Assembly: GCF_000255115.2 (NCBI RefSeq)
Contig: NC_018068.1
Coordinates: 1-64,000 of the forward strand
From: Desulfosporosinus acidiphilus SJ4
GTDB lineage: Bacteria > Bacillota > Desulfitobacteriia > Desulfitobacteriales > Desulfitobacteriaceae
Direction of reading: 5' to 3'
DNA: 64,000 bases
The translations under genes and the position numbers were made by a program. Under the pieces are notes generated by a model, which did not search any database, had not been told where the DNA came from, and saw nothing but the letters and a program-made list of their open reading frames with translations. Positions 19,246 through 28,601 of the stretch are shown here, piece after piece. Each line of letters opens with the position of its first letter. Within the stretch, counting starts at the first letter, position 1.

Positions 19246-22200
19246 ATGGCTAAAATGAAAACCATGGATGGAAATGAAGCAGCGGCTCATGCATCGTATG
19301 CATTTACTGAAGTCGCTACCATCTTTCCCATTACTCCCTCTTCGACAATGGCCGAATTGGTCGATGAATGGGCTGCTCATGGAAGGAAAAACATTTATGG
19401 ACAAACTGTTAAAGTCGTGGAGATGCAATCCGAAGCAGGTGCTGCTGGTGCAGTGCACGGTTCACTCCAGGCTGGTGCATTAACCTCTACTTATACAGCT
19501 TCACAAGGCTTACTTTTGATGATTCCTAACATGTATAAGATTGCCGGTGAATTGCTTCCCTGTGTATTCCATGTAAGTGCCCGGGCTTTGGCAACTCACG
19601 CCCTTTCTATTTTTGGCGATCATCAGGACGTAATGTCTGTTCGTGCTACCGGTTTTGCCCAGCTTTCCTCACATAATGTCCAAGAAGCCTTAGACTTGGG
19701 TTATATTGCTCACTTAGCGACAGTTAAGGCAAGTGTACCCTTCGTACACTTCTTCGATGGTTTCCGTACTTCCCATGAAATTCAAAAGATTGAAATACCG
19801 GAGTATGAGGAAGTCGGTCAGTTATTAGATATGGATGCAGTTCAAGCATTCCGCGACAATGCCTTGAATCCGGAACATCCTGTTTTACGCGGAACAGCCC
19901 AAAACCCTGACGTATATTTCCAAGGTCGTGAAGCTTCTAATAAGTTTTATGATGCAGTTCCTGATATTGTAGAACATTACATGCAAGAGTATAAAAAGCT
20001 TACCGGCCGTGAATATCATCCATTCCAATATTATGGTGCCGAAGATGCTGAATATGTAATCGTTGCTATGGGTTCAATCTGTGACACCATTGAAGAAACC
20101 GTGGATTATCTCATGGCTAAAGGGGAAAAAGTTGGGGTTGTAAAAGTTCACCTCTTTAATCCTTTCTCCAGCAAGTACTTCTTTAATGTAATGCCTAAAA
20201 CTGTCAAGAAAATTGCAGTTCTTGAAAGAACGAAAGAACCTGGCGCTCTGGGTGAACCCCTCTATTTAGATGTCAAAGAAATATACTATAATCACGAACA
20301 AAAACCGGTCATTGTTGGCGGTCGTTATGGTTTAGGTTCTAAGGATACGACTCCTTCCCAAGTATTGGCCGTTTATAAAAACCTTAAAGCTGACGAACCA
20401 AAGAATGGATTTACGATTGGTATTATCGACGACGTAACCTTTAAATCTTTGCCTGAGGATGAGATTATTGATACTGCTCCGGAAGGAACCATTGCTTGTA
20501 AATTTTGGGGTCTTGGTGCAGATGGAACGGTTGGTGCCAATAAACAAGCTATTAAGATTATTGGTGACCATACCCAGCTCTATGCTCAGGCATATTTCCA
20601 ATATGACAGTAAGAAATCAGGAGGCATCACGGTTTCTCACGTACGCTTTGGGAAAAAACCCATTAAGTCTCCTTACTATGTAACAGGTGCTAACTATATT
20701 GCATGTCATAACCAAACTTATGTTTATCAATATGACCTCTTAAAAGGCTTAAAGAAAAAAGGCAATTTCGTTTTGAATTGCCAATGGACTCCTGAAGAAC
20801 TTGATGAGAAACTTCCGGCATCCATGAAACAAGCTCTTGCACGTAATGAAGTTAATTTCTATATCATTGATGCAGTTTCCATTGCCCGTAAAATAGGTCT
20901 CGGTTCACGGATCAATATGGTTATGCAGGCTGCCTTCTTCAAACTTGCCAATGTTATTCCCGTTGAAGAAGCGATCGATTATCTGAAAGCTTCTGTTGTT
21001 AAGACCTACGGTAAAAAAGGTCAAAACATTGTTGACATGAACAATGCAGCCATTGATCAAGGTGTATCGGCACTTGTTAAAGTGGAAATTCCGGCATCTT
21101 GGGCTAATGCTCAGGATAGTGAAGCCGCAGCTGCCGCTGATGAGCCGGATTTTGTTAAGAATATTCTCCGTCCAATGAACGCCTTAGAAGGAGATAATCT
21201 CCCGGTCAGTGCTTTTAACGGTCGAGAAGATGGAACTTTCCCGGTTGGTACCACTGCTTACGAAAAACGCGGGATTGGTGTTATGGTTCCTGAATGGCAA
21301 ATTAACAATTGTATTCAATGTAATCAATGTTCATATGTCTGCCCTCATGCAGCAATTCGTCCTTTCTTAATGAACGAAGAAGAAGCAAAGAATGCTCCGG
21401 AAACGTTTGCTGGTAAAAAAGCGATCGGTAAAGAGGCTGCTGGTTTACTATTCCGTGTTCAAGTAAGCACTTTGGATTGCACTGGATGCGGAAACTGTGC
21501 TGAGGTCTGCCCTGCCAAAGAAAAAGCATTAGTCATGAAGCCTGCTGCTGAGCAATTCGAACATCAAATAGCAAACTGGGAGTATGCCGTTACTTTAGAA
21601 AATAAAGCTAAACTCTTTGATGTTACAACGGTTAAGGGCAGCCAATTCGTTCAGCCTTTACTGGAGTTCAACGGTGCTTGCCCGGGTTGCGGAGAGACCG
21701 CCTATGTAAAACTCCTTACCCAACTTTTTGGTGATCGCATGATGATTTCTAATGCTACCGGCTGCAGTTCCATCTGGGGTGGAAGTGCTCCTGCCGTTCC
21801 GTATACCACCAATAACGAAGGCAAAGGACCTTCCTGGGCTAACTCTTTGTTTGAGGATAACGCCGAGTTCGGTTATGGAATGTACTTGGGTGTTCGTCAG
21901 CAACGTGAAAAATTAGTAGATTTAATGAACCAAGCTTTGGGAATGGAAATTAGTACTGAGCTAAAGGGTGCTTTCCAAGAATGGCTTGCAGGCTGGAACG
22001 ATGCTGATGCATCCAAAGCAGCAGCGGCTAAAATTCGGACTGCTCTTGAGGGCTATAGCGGAGACAACAAAGTTTTAGCTGAAATTCGTAGTAAGAAAGA
22101 CCATCTCGTTAAAAAATCTCAATGGATTATTGGCGGAGACGGTTGGGCCTATGATATTGGCTATGGCGGCTTAGACCATGTTCTGGCTTCCGGAGATGAT

Positions 22201-22773
22201 GTCAATATTCTCGTATTGGATACTGAGGTTTACTCCAATACCGGCGGCCAATCTTCAAAATCAACGCCTCGTGCCGCTGTCGCCAAATTTGCTGCTGCAG
22301 GTAAGAAGATCCGCAAGAAGGACTTGGGCATGATGGCCATGAGTTATGGCTACGTTTATGTTGCTCAAATCGCCCTGGGTGCTAATATGAGTCAAACCAT
22401 TAAAGTTATTAAAGAAGCAGAAGCTTACAAAGGACCTTCCTTAATCATTGCTTATGCTCCATGTATTAATCATGGCCTTAAAGCCGGCATGACCAAGAGT
22501 GTCCAAGAAGCTAAGAAAGCTGTGGATTCAGGGTACTGGCATCTCTATCGCTTTAACCCTGATTTAGCCGAAGAAGGAAAGAATCCATTCGCCTTGGAAT
22601 CTAAAGAACCAACCATACCGTTCCGCGACTTCATCATGGGTGAGGTACGTTATACGTCCTTATTGAATACCTTCCCTGAAACGGCTGAAGAACTCTTTGC
22701 CGGAGCAGAAAAGTATGCTAAAGTTCGTTACGAGTCTTATAAACGCTTAAATGAACAAAAATGGGGAGAATAA
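19246..22773 (+). CDS. nifJ: Pyruvate:ferredoxin (flavodoxin) oxidoreductase
   Basis: Converts pyruvate and CoA to acetyl-CoA and CO2, passing electrons to ferredoxin; the central pyruvate enzyme of anaerobes. The 1175-aa single-chain enzyme has all usual domains: N-terminal pyruvate-binding/TPP-pyrimidine domain (IFPITPSSTMAEL), gamma domain, two [4Fe-4S] motifs CIQCNQCSYVCP (about 689) and CTGCGNCAEVCP (about 745), a further CPGCGETAY cluster motif, and the TPP-diphosphate domain GGDGWAYDIGYGG (about 965). TAGGAGGAAAC precedes the ATG. It stands alone between its own promoter and terminator. Codon use looks biased toward highly expressed choices. Confidence 0.97.
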   Translation: MAKMKTMDGNEAAAHASYAFTEVATIFPITPSSTMAELVDEWAAHGRKNIYGQTVKVVEMQSEAGAAGAVHGSLQAGALTSTYTASQGLLLMIPNMYKIAGELLPCVFHVSARALATHALSIFGDHQDVMSVRATGFAQLSSHNVQEALDLGYIAHLATVKASVPFVHFFDGFRTSHEIQKIEIPEYEEVGQLLDMDAVQAFRDNALNPEHPVLRGTAQNPDVYFQGREASNKFYDAVPDIVEHYMQEYKKLTGREYHPFQYYGAEDAEYVIVAMGSICDTIEETVDYLMAKGEKVGVVKVHLFNPFSSKYFFNVMPKTVKKIAVLERTKEPGALGEPLYLDVKEIYYNHEQKPVIVGGRYGLGSKDTTPSQVLAVYKNLKADEPKNGFTIGIIDDVTFKSLPEDEIIDTAPEGTIACKFWGLGADGTVGANKQAIKIIGDHTQLYAQAYFQYDSKKSGGITVSHVRFGKKPIKSPYYVTGANYIACHNQTYVYQYDLLKGLKKKGNFVLNCQWTPEELDEKLPASMKQALARNEVNFYIIDAVSIARKIGLGSRINMVMQAAFFKLANVIPVEEAIDYLKASVVKTYGKKGQNIVDMNNAAIDQGVSALVKVEIPASWANAQDSEAAAAADEPDFVKNILRPMNALEGDNLPVSAFNGREDGTFPVGTTAYEKRGIGVMVPEWQINNCIQCNQCSYVCPHAAIRPFLMNEEEAKNAPETFAGKKAIGKEAAGLLFRVQVSTLDCTGCGNCAEVCPAKEKALVMKPAAEQFEHQIANWEYAVTLENKAKLFDVTTVKGSQFVQPLLEFNGACPGCGETAYVKLLTQLFGDRMMISNATGCSSIWGGSAPAVPYTTNNEGKGPSWANSLFEDNAEFGYGMYLGVRQQREKLVDLMNQALGMEISTELKGAFQEWLAGWNDADASKAAAAKIRTALEGYSGDNKVLAEIRSKKDHLVKKSQWIIGGDGWAYDIGYGGLDHVLASGDDVNILVLDTEVYSNTGGQSSKSTPRAAVAKFAAAGKKIRKKDLGMMAMSYGYVYVAQIALGANMSQTIKVIKEAEAYKGPSLIIAYAPCINHGLKAGMTKSVQEAKKAVDSGYWHLYRFNPDLAEEGKNPFALESKEPTIPFRDFIMGEVRYTSLLNTFPETAEELFAGAEKYAKVRYESYKRLNEQKWGE

Positions 22774-22812
22774 TCAAAATCCCAGTTTGTTCTAAATAGG
22801 ATTTATGAATTT

Positions 22813-22841
22813 GAGAGCAGAGTCATCTGCTCTCTTTTTTT
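22813..22841 (+). terminator. nifJ terminator
   Basis: A perfect 9-bp stem GAGAGCAGA/TCTGCTCTC with a GTCA loop, followed by seven T residues. Confidence 0.92.
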
Positions 22842-22842
22842 G

Positions 22843-22986
22843 TACTATCAGAAGGATAACCTTTGGTTGAATACTGCAAAAAGAATTAATTCGTGCGAAA
22901 ACAGTGTCTTCGTCTCCAGCATAAGTGAGACATAGCTGCCGCTTTCGCCGAAGGCTTAGAGCCAGCTATGTTTCCTTTATATTATT
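22843..22986. repeat. Dispersed intergenic repeat, copy B
   Basis: It begins TACTATCAGAAGGATAACC directly after the nifJ terminator T-run, continues CTTTGGTTGAATACTGC, and ends GAGCCAGCTATGTTTCC-TTTATATTA. It is related to the copies at 15.7 kb and 38.6-42.2 kb but carries an extra internal segment with AATTCGTGCGAA, also seen in A2. No gene is visible from 22774 to 23040. Confidence 0.65.
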
Positions 22987-23040
22987 AGGTATAAAAATGA
23001 GTATCTTTCTGGTGAACAAAATCGCTATTTTAGGAATAAA

Positions 23041-24015
23041 ATGAGCAAAAGGAAGAGGGAGGTGTTTAATACGAGCAGTATACCAATGGTTGGAGATTTC
23101 GTAAGGGAATCACTAGACTTACACTTATTTATGGCTCGAATCATGAAAGAACATGCAATATTTATGCAAATTGGGTTTTTGCCTAAAGACGTTACTTATG
23201 CCGCGCAGGCAGAGAATTTCAAATGCCAGTACGATGAACTTCTCAAGGAAGCTATAATGCTCAGTGATTGTACTGCATCAGAAAATGTTCTGCGATCTGG
23301 AGAATTAGTAACGGATAAAACCCTTGGAGCAGAACAGAAGACCCAAGAGCTGACTGGAATTTGCATTGAGTGCGGACTAACCATAGAGGAACTAAAGTTA
23401 AATCCTGATCCAGGAACAATTCCTCAAGAAATTGTTCCTAATATTCAAGCTCTCAATGAAAAGGCAAGGGTTTTAACTGTTTCCTTTGCGGAGTTTAAGG
23501 CCATGGTTTTAGACCAAGTGACAAAGTGCTGCTTATTTACAAATCTCTTGCCATCTCAGTATTATCACATCCACAAGGAGGCTGTCTTTTATTTAAAACT
23601 AATAAATCGTTTGCAAAACAATCAATTCGTAAACAACCGTGTTGAATTATATGAGCAGAAAGTATTCTGGGATGATATCATGGGAGAACATGCGGAGGTT
23701 ATAAGCCATCTTTTAGATCCAACGGAAAAGGAACTTGTCCATAAGGCACAAGATTTTGCGCGGCAGTTTAAACACTTAGGACAAAAATTGAAAGGTGGAG
23801 GGGTACGAGCGACACAGCTTGAAACGTTAAGAGAGGAGAACATCCAGGCAACACTTGGGATTGCTAATTTTAAAGCTGCCAGCACAGATCTGCTTTTGGG
23901 ATGTCAAATACAATCCATGCTTACCCCGCTTATAACCGATCATACTTTGCGCGAAGCTTATCATTACTTGAGAATTTTAAAAACCTTGAAACTCGTTTAT
24001 CTTGGACGTGGTTAA
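23041..24015 (+). CDS. DUF2935 domain protein
   Basis: A 324-aa soluble, mostly helical protein with two related halves. Each half begins with a histidine/glutamate helix of the DUF2935 type (ESLDLHLFMARIMKEHAIFMQIG; later FWDDIMGEHAEVISHLLDPTE). These residues suggest a ferritin-like or DinB-like four-helix metal site, but the function is unknown. The ATG at 23041 has AGGA 5 nt upstream. A stronger GAGGGAGG lies inside the frame at 23055-23062 without a normal start codon at the right distance, so the true start is not certain. It has its own terminator. Confidence 0.75.
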   Translation: MSKRKREVFNTSSIPMVGDFVRESLDLHLFMARIMKEHAIFMQIGFLPKDVTYAAQAENFKCQYDELLKEAIMLSDCTASENVLRSGELVTDKTLGAEQKTQELTGICIECGLTIEELKLNPDPGTIPQEIVPNIQALNEKARVLTVSFAEFKAMVLDQVTKCCLFTNLLPSQYYHIHKEAVFYLKLINRLQNNQFVNNRVELYEQKVFWDDIMGEHAEVISHLLDPTEKELVHKAQDFARQFKHLGQKLKGGGVRATQLETLREENIQATLGIANFKAASTDLLLGCQIQSMLTPLITDHTLREAYHYLRILKTLKLVYLGRG

Positions 24016-24053
24016 TTGCTTGGTCGAAATGGAAACTCTATAATTAAAAAGTT

Positions 24054-24099
24054 AAGCGAACTCTTAGAAACATTTTGCTGTTTCGGAGTTCGCTTTTTT
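24054..24099 (+). terminator. Terminator of the DUF2935 gene
   Basis: A perfect 10-bp outer stem AAGCGAACTC/GAGTTCGCTT with an inner AAAC/GTTT pairing, followed by TTTTT. Confidence 0.88.
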
Positions 24100-24194
24100 G
24101 CTCTGTCTCATTCCATTCCATTTCAATGTTGGCGGAAACTTGCGCATAATCACTTACTTACCGGAAAGAATAAGCGAATAAGGAGGAGAAACCG

Positions 24195-25769
24195 TTGCGC
24201 AGTTGGATGAAAATGCTTAAAGAACTTACTCTTCGTCCGCAGGTTAAGAAGGTTAGGAAGCCCCCAGCCTATTCCTTTGATAAAGAGCTAGATGAATCAA
24301 TATCTGGTCAAAAAGTACAGGAAATCTTATCTAAAAGCAGTGATGTCGTTTTTCGGGAGTTCTTTTTGCAAGGTAAGGAATCTATTCCCTGCATGGTAGC
24401 AGGAGTTGACGGGTTAGTCGATAAAAACTTGCTGGATCAATTTCTTTTAAAGCCTTTGATGGTAGAGTTGCCGGGGCATCGGGAACTAGCTCAGGTGACG
24501 TTGGAAAATGTAGTTGAAAGTACCATTAACTATCTTCTTCCTGGCCTCGAGGTTAAAAAAATATCAAAAATGGGTGAGGCAATTGATAGCATTTTATCGG
24601 GAGATGCTGTAATTTTTTTTGGAAACTCCAAAGAGGCAATTGTTATAGGGGCCAGAGGATGGGTAAATTCCGGAATCAATGAACCTGTCGCTGAGTCCGT
24701 GATTAAAGGCCCCCATGAGGGCTTTACGGAGACATTGAGAATTAATACGTCTCTTTTACGAAGGAAAATAAAACATCCCTCCTTACGTCTAATTTCTTTA
24801 AAGCTTGGGGTGCTAACCAATACGGATCTTGTGGTTACATATATTGATAAAGTAGCAAGCCCGGATATAGTCTCTGAAGTTATCAAGAGACTAAGCAGAA
24901 TTAAGATGGACGGGGTGCTGGAGAGCGGATATGTTGAAGAAATGATTGAGGATTTCCCCTATTCGCCTTTCCCCCAAATTGCTTATACAGAGCGGCCGGA
25001 TGTCTTGGCAGGTAAGCTTTTAGAAGGGAAAGTGGGCATTATGCTCGATGGTACTCCCATCGTTTTAGTGGTTCCCGCCACATTAACACAATTTTTAAAT
25101 GTCAATGAAGATTACTACCAACGTGCTATGACAGCAGTTCTCTTCCGCTCTGTCCGCTATATAGGGGCATTTGTTGCAGTTACGGCCCCAAGTGTCTACA
25201 TTGCGGTCACAACGTTTCATCAGGAAATCATTCCGACGGACCTTTTGATGAGTATTTCGGCGGGACGGCAAGGAGTTCCTTTCCCGGCACTTTTAGAAGC
25301 CTTACTAATGACAATAGTATTAGAGATTTTACAGGAGGCTGGACTTCGACTGCCCAAACCCATCGGACAGACTATTGGCATTGTCGGTGCCCTGATTATC
25401 GGAGATGCCGCGGTAAAAGCCAGTCTGGTGAGTCCGTTAATGGTTATAGTGATAGGACTGACAGCAGTATCAAGTTACGCTATCCCTTATTACGATCTAA
25501 GTCTCGCAGTACGGTTAACTCGCTTCCCGCTGATGATTTTGGCGGGGAGTCTTGGTTTTTTTGGTGTAGCCGTAGGTCTTTATGCAGGTTTAATTCATCT
25601 CCTCAGTCTTCGCTCCTTCGGAGTACCCTATATGAGCCCCATAGCCCCGTTACGCATTCGCTCCCTGCTCCAGGATACTTTTGTCCGGGCACCTTGGTGG
25701 GCAATGAAACGACGACCTCAACTTTTGGAGATTGAGAATCCCCGTTCAGGAGGGAAGGGTAAGGAGTAA
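24195..25769 (+). CDS. Spore germination receptor A subunit (GerA family)
   Basis: A-subunit of a Ger nutrient receptor in the spore inner membrane. The 524-aa protein has the soluble N-terminal half (about 30-290) and then a membrane half with about five to six helices, including the conserved PTDLLMSISAGRQGVPFPALLEALLM and GALIIGDAAVKASLVSP motifs of PF03323. The start is TTG at 24195 with AAGGAGGAG 7 nt upstream. It heads a three-gene gerA-gerB-gerC operon. Which germinant it senses cannot be told from sequence. Confidence 0.93.
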   Translation: MRSWMKMLKELTLRPQVKKVRKPPAYSFDKELDESISGQKVQEILSKSSDVVFREFFLQGKESIPCMVAGVDGLVDKNLLDQFLLKPLMVELPGHRELAQVTLENVVESTINYLLPGLEVKKISKMGEAIDSILSGDAVIFFGNSKEAIVIGARGWVNSGINEPVAESVIKGPHEGFTETLRINTSLLRRKIKHPSLRLISLKLGVLTNTDLVVTYIDKVASPDIVSEVIKRLSRIKMDGVLESGYVEEMIEDFPYSPFPQIAYTERPDVLAGKLLEGKVGIMLDGTPIVLVVPATLTQFLNVNEDYYQRAMTAVLFRSVRYIGAFVAVTAPSVYIAVTTFHQEIIPTDLLMSISAGRQGVPFPALLEALLMTIVLEILQEAGLRLPKPIGQTIGIVGALIIGDAAVKASLVSPLMVIVIGLTAVSSYAIPYYDLSLAVRLTRFPLMILAGSLGFFGVAVGLYAGLIHLLSLRSFGVPYMSPIAPLRIRSLLQDTFVRAPWWAMKRRPQLLEIENPRSGGKGKE

Positions 25770-25771
25770 TT

Positions 25772-26872
25772 ATGGAAAAAATCTCTCCTCATCAGTTCAT
25801 GACCTTAGGGGGAGCCGTACTCATGGGTACGACATTTCTCCCTGTTGCTTCGATCGTCAGCGGGGCCTGTGGGCGGGACGGGTGGCTGATTGTTTTGCCG
25901 GCATTTACCCTGGGGATACCTTATGGACTAATGGTACTTTCACTTCTGTCTCAATTTCCTAGTAAAAATTTGTTACAGGTTTCTGAGATGCTTTTGGGAA
26001 AATGGATAGGGAAAATAATGGGTGTCCTTTACATTTCAATTACGGTCTTTTTTGGCGGCTTGCTGCTTGGACAAGTTGGGGACATTTATGAACGTTCAAT
26101 AATGCCATTAACCCCTATAGGCATATTTTACTTGGGGGCAATAATTCTTATTTTCTACTTGAGTCAGGCGGGAATTGAAGTATTTGCGAGGTTCTCCGAG
26201 ATAATCTTTCCTTTGATTATTTTTGCTCTGCTATTGAATCTTGTTCTTTCTATTCCAAGAATTGAGCCAGAGGAACTTATGCCCATTCTCAGTAATGGAT
26301 TGTCGCCTCTTCTTGGGGGAGGAATTAAAGTCGTTCCTTTTGTCATGGAATATATCCTTTTTATTGCAGGAATTATGACATTTTTGCCTGCCGAAATCAA
26401 GGATATCCGTCAATTGAAAGTTGAAGTTTGGCGGACAGTGTTTTTAGTCGGTATCGCAGACATGCTGGTCACTTTCATGCAACTGCTTGTATTCGGACCT
26501 AACGAAACAACTCGTATCGTTTATGGTTTACTTGTATTGGGAAAGATGGTAGAAATCAGCCGCACCGTGGCAGGCGTTGAATCGCTATTCATGGAAGTTT
26601 GGCTCGGGGCATTGGTAATAAAAATTAGTGCATTTTTATTTACAGCTTCTTGGGGTCTTGAAGCCGTTTTTGGCTTAAAGGGTATCAAATGGAACCTTGC
26701 GATTTGTGCTGTTTTCATGGGGATTGCTTTCTATTTTTTGAGAGGCCCCTTATTAATTAAAGAAATTGGACTTGTTGATAATTATATTATTCTGCCGTTT
26801 ACAGCTGTTTGGATACCACTTCTTTGGGGAATTGCGCGCTGGAGGAAGAGAGAAGGTGTTCGCGGAAAATGA
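25772..26872 (+). CDS. Spore germination permease B subunit (GerB family)
   Basis: Integral membrane B-subunit, an APC-superfamily-like fold that binds the germinant in characterised receptors. The 366-aa protein has about ten hydrophobic segments and begins MEKISPHQFMTLGGAVLMG, the usual spore-permease N-terminus. It starts 2 nt after the A subunit stop with AAGGAG upstream, and its stop overlaps the start of the C subunit (ATGA). Confidence 0.93.
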   Translation: MEKISPHQFMTLGGAVLMGTTFLPVASIVSGACGRDGWLIVLPAFTLGIPYGLMVLSLLSQFPSKNLLQVSEMLLGKWIGKIMGVLYISITVFFGGLLLGQVGDIYERSIMPLTPIGIFYLGAIILIFYLSQAGIEVFARFSEIIFPLIIFALLLNLVLSIPRIEPEELMPILSNGLSPLLGGGIKVVPFVMEYILFIAGIMTFLPAEIKDIRQLKVEVWRTVFLVGIADMLVTFMQLLVFGPNETTRIVYGLLVLGKMVEISRTVAGVESLFMEVWLGALVIKISAFLFTASWGLEAVFGLKGIKWNLAICAVFMGIAFYFLRGPLLIKEIGLVDNYIILPFTAVWIPLLWGIARWRKREGVRGK

Positions 26873-28089
26873 ACGATACGAAAGTGAAAAAACGGTTCGT
26901 TGCTGTAATGTTGCTGGTCTGCCTTATATTTTTGCCGGGATGTTGGGGAAAGCGTGAAGTGGAGGAATTGGCGCCTCTTATTGGACTTGGGTTCGATCTG
27001 GGCAAGAAACCGGGAACATTTCTCATAACCATGCAATTAGCAAAACCAAACCAGGGCGGACAAGGGTCAGCTGCAAAGATTGAAGATCGAACTTTCAGTG
27101 TAGAAGTTGCCAGCGCCAGAGAAGCGACAGAAATGGTATATAAGCTCTCAAGCCGCATACCTTTCATGGGCTCTTTGAAGGTTATTGTAATTGGTGATAG
27201 CGCGGCTAAAGCAGGTTTTAACGATATCATAGATTTCGGACAACGATTTGCGGAATTCCGCCGGACGATGTATCTTGTCTTAACGAAAGGAAAAGCTCAA
27301 ACACTTCTAAATATGAAGTTGCGCGATGGAGAGCTGGCGGCAATGAGCATTAAGAATCATATGGAGCAAGGGAGCAGCCTTTCCACCTTTCCAACAGTTC
27401 GTTTGGGACATTATCTAACCATTCTAGGTACACAAAGTACTGCTCCAATTATTCCCGTAGTCGAAAGTATAAAGTCAGGAGAGGATGGAATTGAATATAA
27501 TGATGCAAAGGACGGAAAGGAGTTACTTATTCAAGGTGCCGGTGTTTTGCGGGGAGATAAACTCGTTGATTATCTTACGGATAAAGAAACAAAAGGCTAT
27601 ATGTGGCTTGAAAATAATGTTAATAATCGTTTGGTTAATACCATGGATAGCGAGGGAACTATCAGCTTTGGCGGGCAAGTCCTAAAATCTAATACGAGGT
27701 ATAAATTAACCAATAACAATGGAGTAATAGGACTCCAGTACATCATCACAACAAGTATTTCCGTTGATGAAGTTATGGGGTTAAAGAGACAGCTTTCCGA
27801 AGCGGAGTGGGTAGACCTTATGAATCAGGCCGAAGACCGCTATGCTAAGGTTATTCAAAAGGAATGTGATCTGGCCATTGAGAAAGAAAGAGAATTGGGT
27901 CTTGATTTTTTAGGGATCGGGCGTCATCTCGAAGAGAGAGATCCTTCATATTGGAAGACCTTAAAAGATCAATGGGAAGATAAGATTGCCGACTTTCCAA
28001 TTTCTTTAAATGTAAACGTGAGTGTTCATCATTCCGGAATGTCGAGCAGCAGTTCAACGGTTAAGTTAACAGAAGAAGGGAAACAATAG
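26869..28089 (+). CDS. Spore germination lipoprotein C subunit (Ger(x)C family)
   Basis: Lipid-anchored C-subunit of the germination receptor. The 406-aa protein has a signal peptide with lipobox FLPGC (cysteine about residue 25), then the typical WGKREVEELAPLIGLGFD start of the mature protein and the C-terminal domain with LDFLGIGRHLEERDPSYWKTL and FPISLNVNVSV. The ATG at 26869 overlaps the gerB stop codon and has GAAGGTG upstream. Lipidation would need Lgt, encoded elsewhere. Confidence 0.92.
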   Translation: MNDTKVKKRFVAVMLLVCLIFLPGCWGKREVEELAPLIGLGFDLGKKPGTFLITMQLAKPNQGGQGSAAKIEDRTFSVEVASAREATEMVYKLSSRIPFMGSLKVIVIGDSAAKAGFNDIIDFGQRFAEFRRTMYLVLTKGKAQTLLNMKLRDGELAAMSIKNHMEQGSSLSTFPTVRLGHYLTILGTQSTAPIIPVVESIKSGEDGIEYNDAKDGKELLIQGAGVLRGDKLVDYLTDKETKGYMWLENNVNNRLVNTMDSEGTISFGGQVLKSNTRYKLTNNNGVIGLQYIITTSISVDEVMGLKRQLSEAEWVDLMNQAEDRYAKVIQKECDLAIEKERELGLDFLGIGRHLEERDPSYWKTLKDQWEDKIADFPISLNVNVSVHHSGMSSSSSTVKLTEEGKQ

Positions 28090-28118
28090 GGGTAGAAGTA
28101 TTAGGGAGGAACATAATT

Positions 28119-28391
28119 ATGATGAAAACGTTTGATGATCAGACAAGGAGTAGAAATGAACATTCTGCGCAGCTTGAAACCCAGGGAAATGTTATAAATA
28201 GAGAGAATAGAGGGAAAGTCTACCCTGTTTGTTATCGTTGTGCTCAGGTCCCCCAAAATGGGCTCTATGACGGATTTAGAATACGTGGAATGTTTATATG
28301 CTCAGATTGTCAAAATGAGTTGTTGTCTGCTGAGCAAGACACACCGGAATATCAAGAATTCCTGTTTCTGATTCATAGCCTTTTGTTTTAA
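28119..28391 (+). CDS. csfB: Sigma-G inhibitor Gin (CsfB) family
   Basis: Gin is a small zinc protein that binds and blocks sigma-G (and sigma-E) during sporulation. The 90-aa product has a poorly conserved 35-residue N-terminal extension and then the Gin core: CYRCAQVP, GLYDGFRIRGMFICSDCQ and a short helix. The two CxxC pairs are intact. The gene lies after the ger operon and before the decarboxylase-fold gene; in B. subtilis csfB likewise lies shortly before yaaO. AGGGAGGA is 8 nt upstream of ATG 28119; a second ATG follows at once. Confidence 0.78.
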   Translation: MMKTFDDQTRSRNEHSAQLETQGNVINRENRGKVYPVCYRCAQVPQNGLYDGFRIRGMFICSDCQNELLSAEQDTPEYQEFLFLIHSLLF

Positions 28392-28476
28392 GTTATTTAC
28401 AAAAAGCATATTTATAAATTCTCGAAAATTAAGAAGTATTTTCGGCTTAGTGGATGATAAGAACGTTAGTCAAAAA

Positions 28477-28504
28477 ACCCGAGATAACCGTAGGATCTCG
28501 GGTT
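28477..28504 (-). terminator. Hairpin with T-run on the minus strand, no minus-strand gene
   Basis: AACCCGAGAT/ATCTCGGGTT is a perfect 10-bp stem. The T-run (TTTTTT) lies on the minus-strand side, so as a terminator it would act on leftward transcripts, yet there is no leftward gene to its right. It may instead be a leader structure of the next gene. Confidence 0.5.
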
Positions 28505-28601
28505 CTCCAATGTGGATGAAATATCCTTTAAGATATGATAAAATGATTTAATATGATAGTTCAATGTAAGTATGATAAGATTGCTTAATGGAGGTTCGTT
28601 G

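Noticed and set aside
23055-23085. Internal start for the DUF2935 gene after the strong GAGGGAGG
   Set aside because: No ATG, GTG or TTG lies at a normal distance after it; the ATG at 23041 was kept with a note of doubt.
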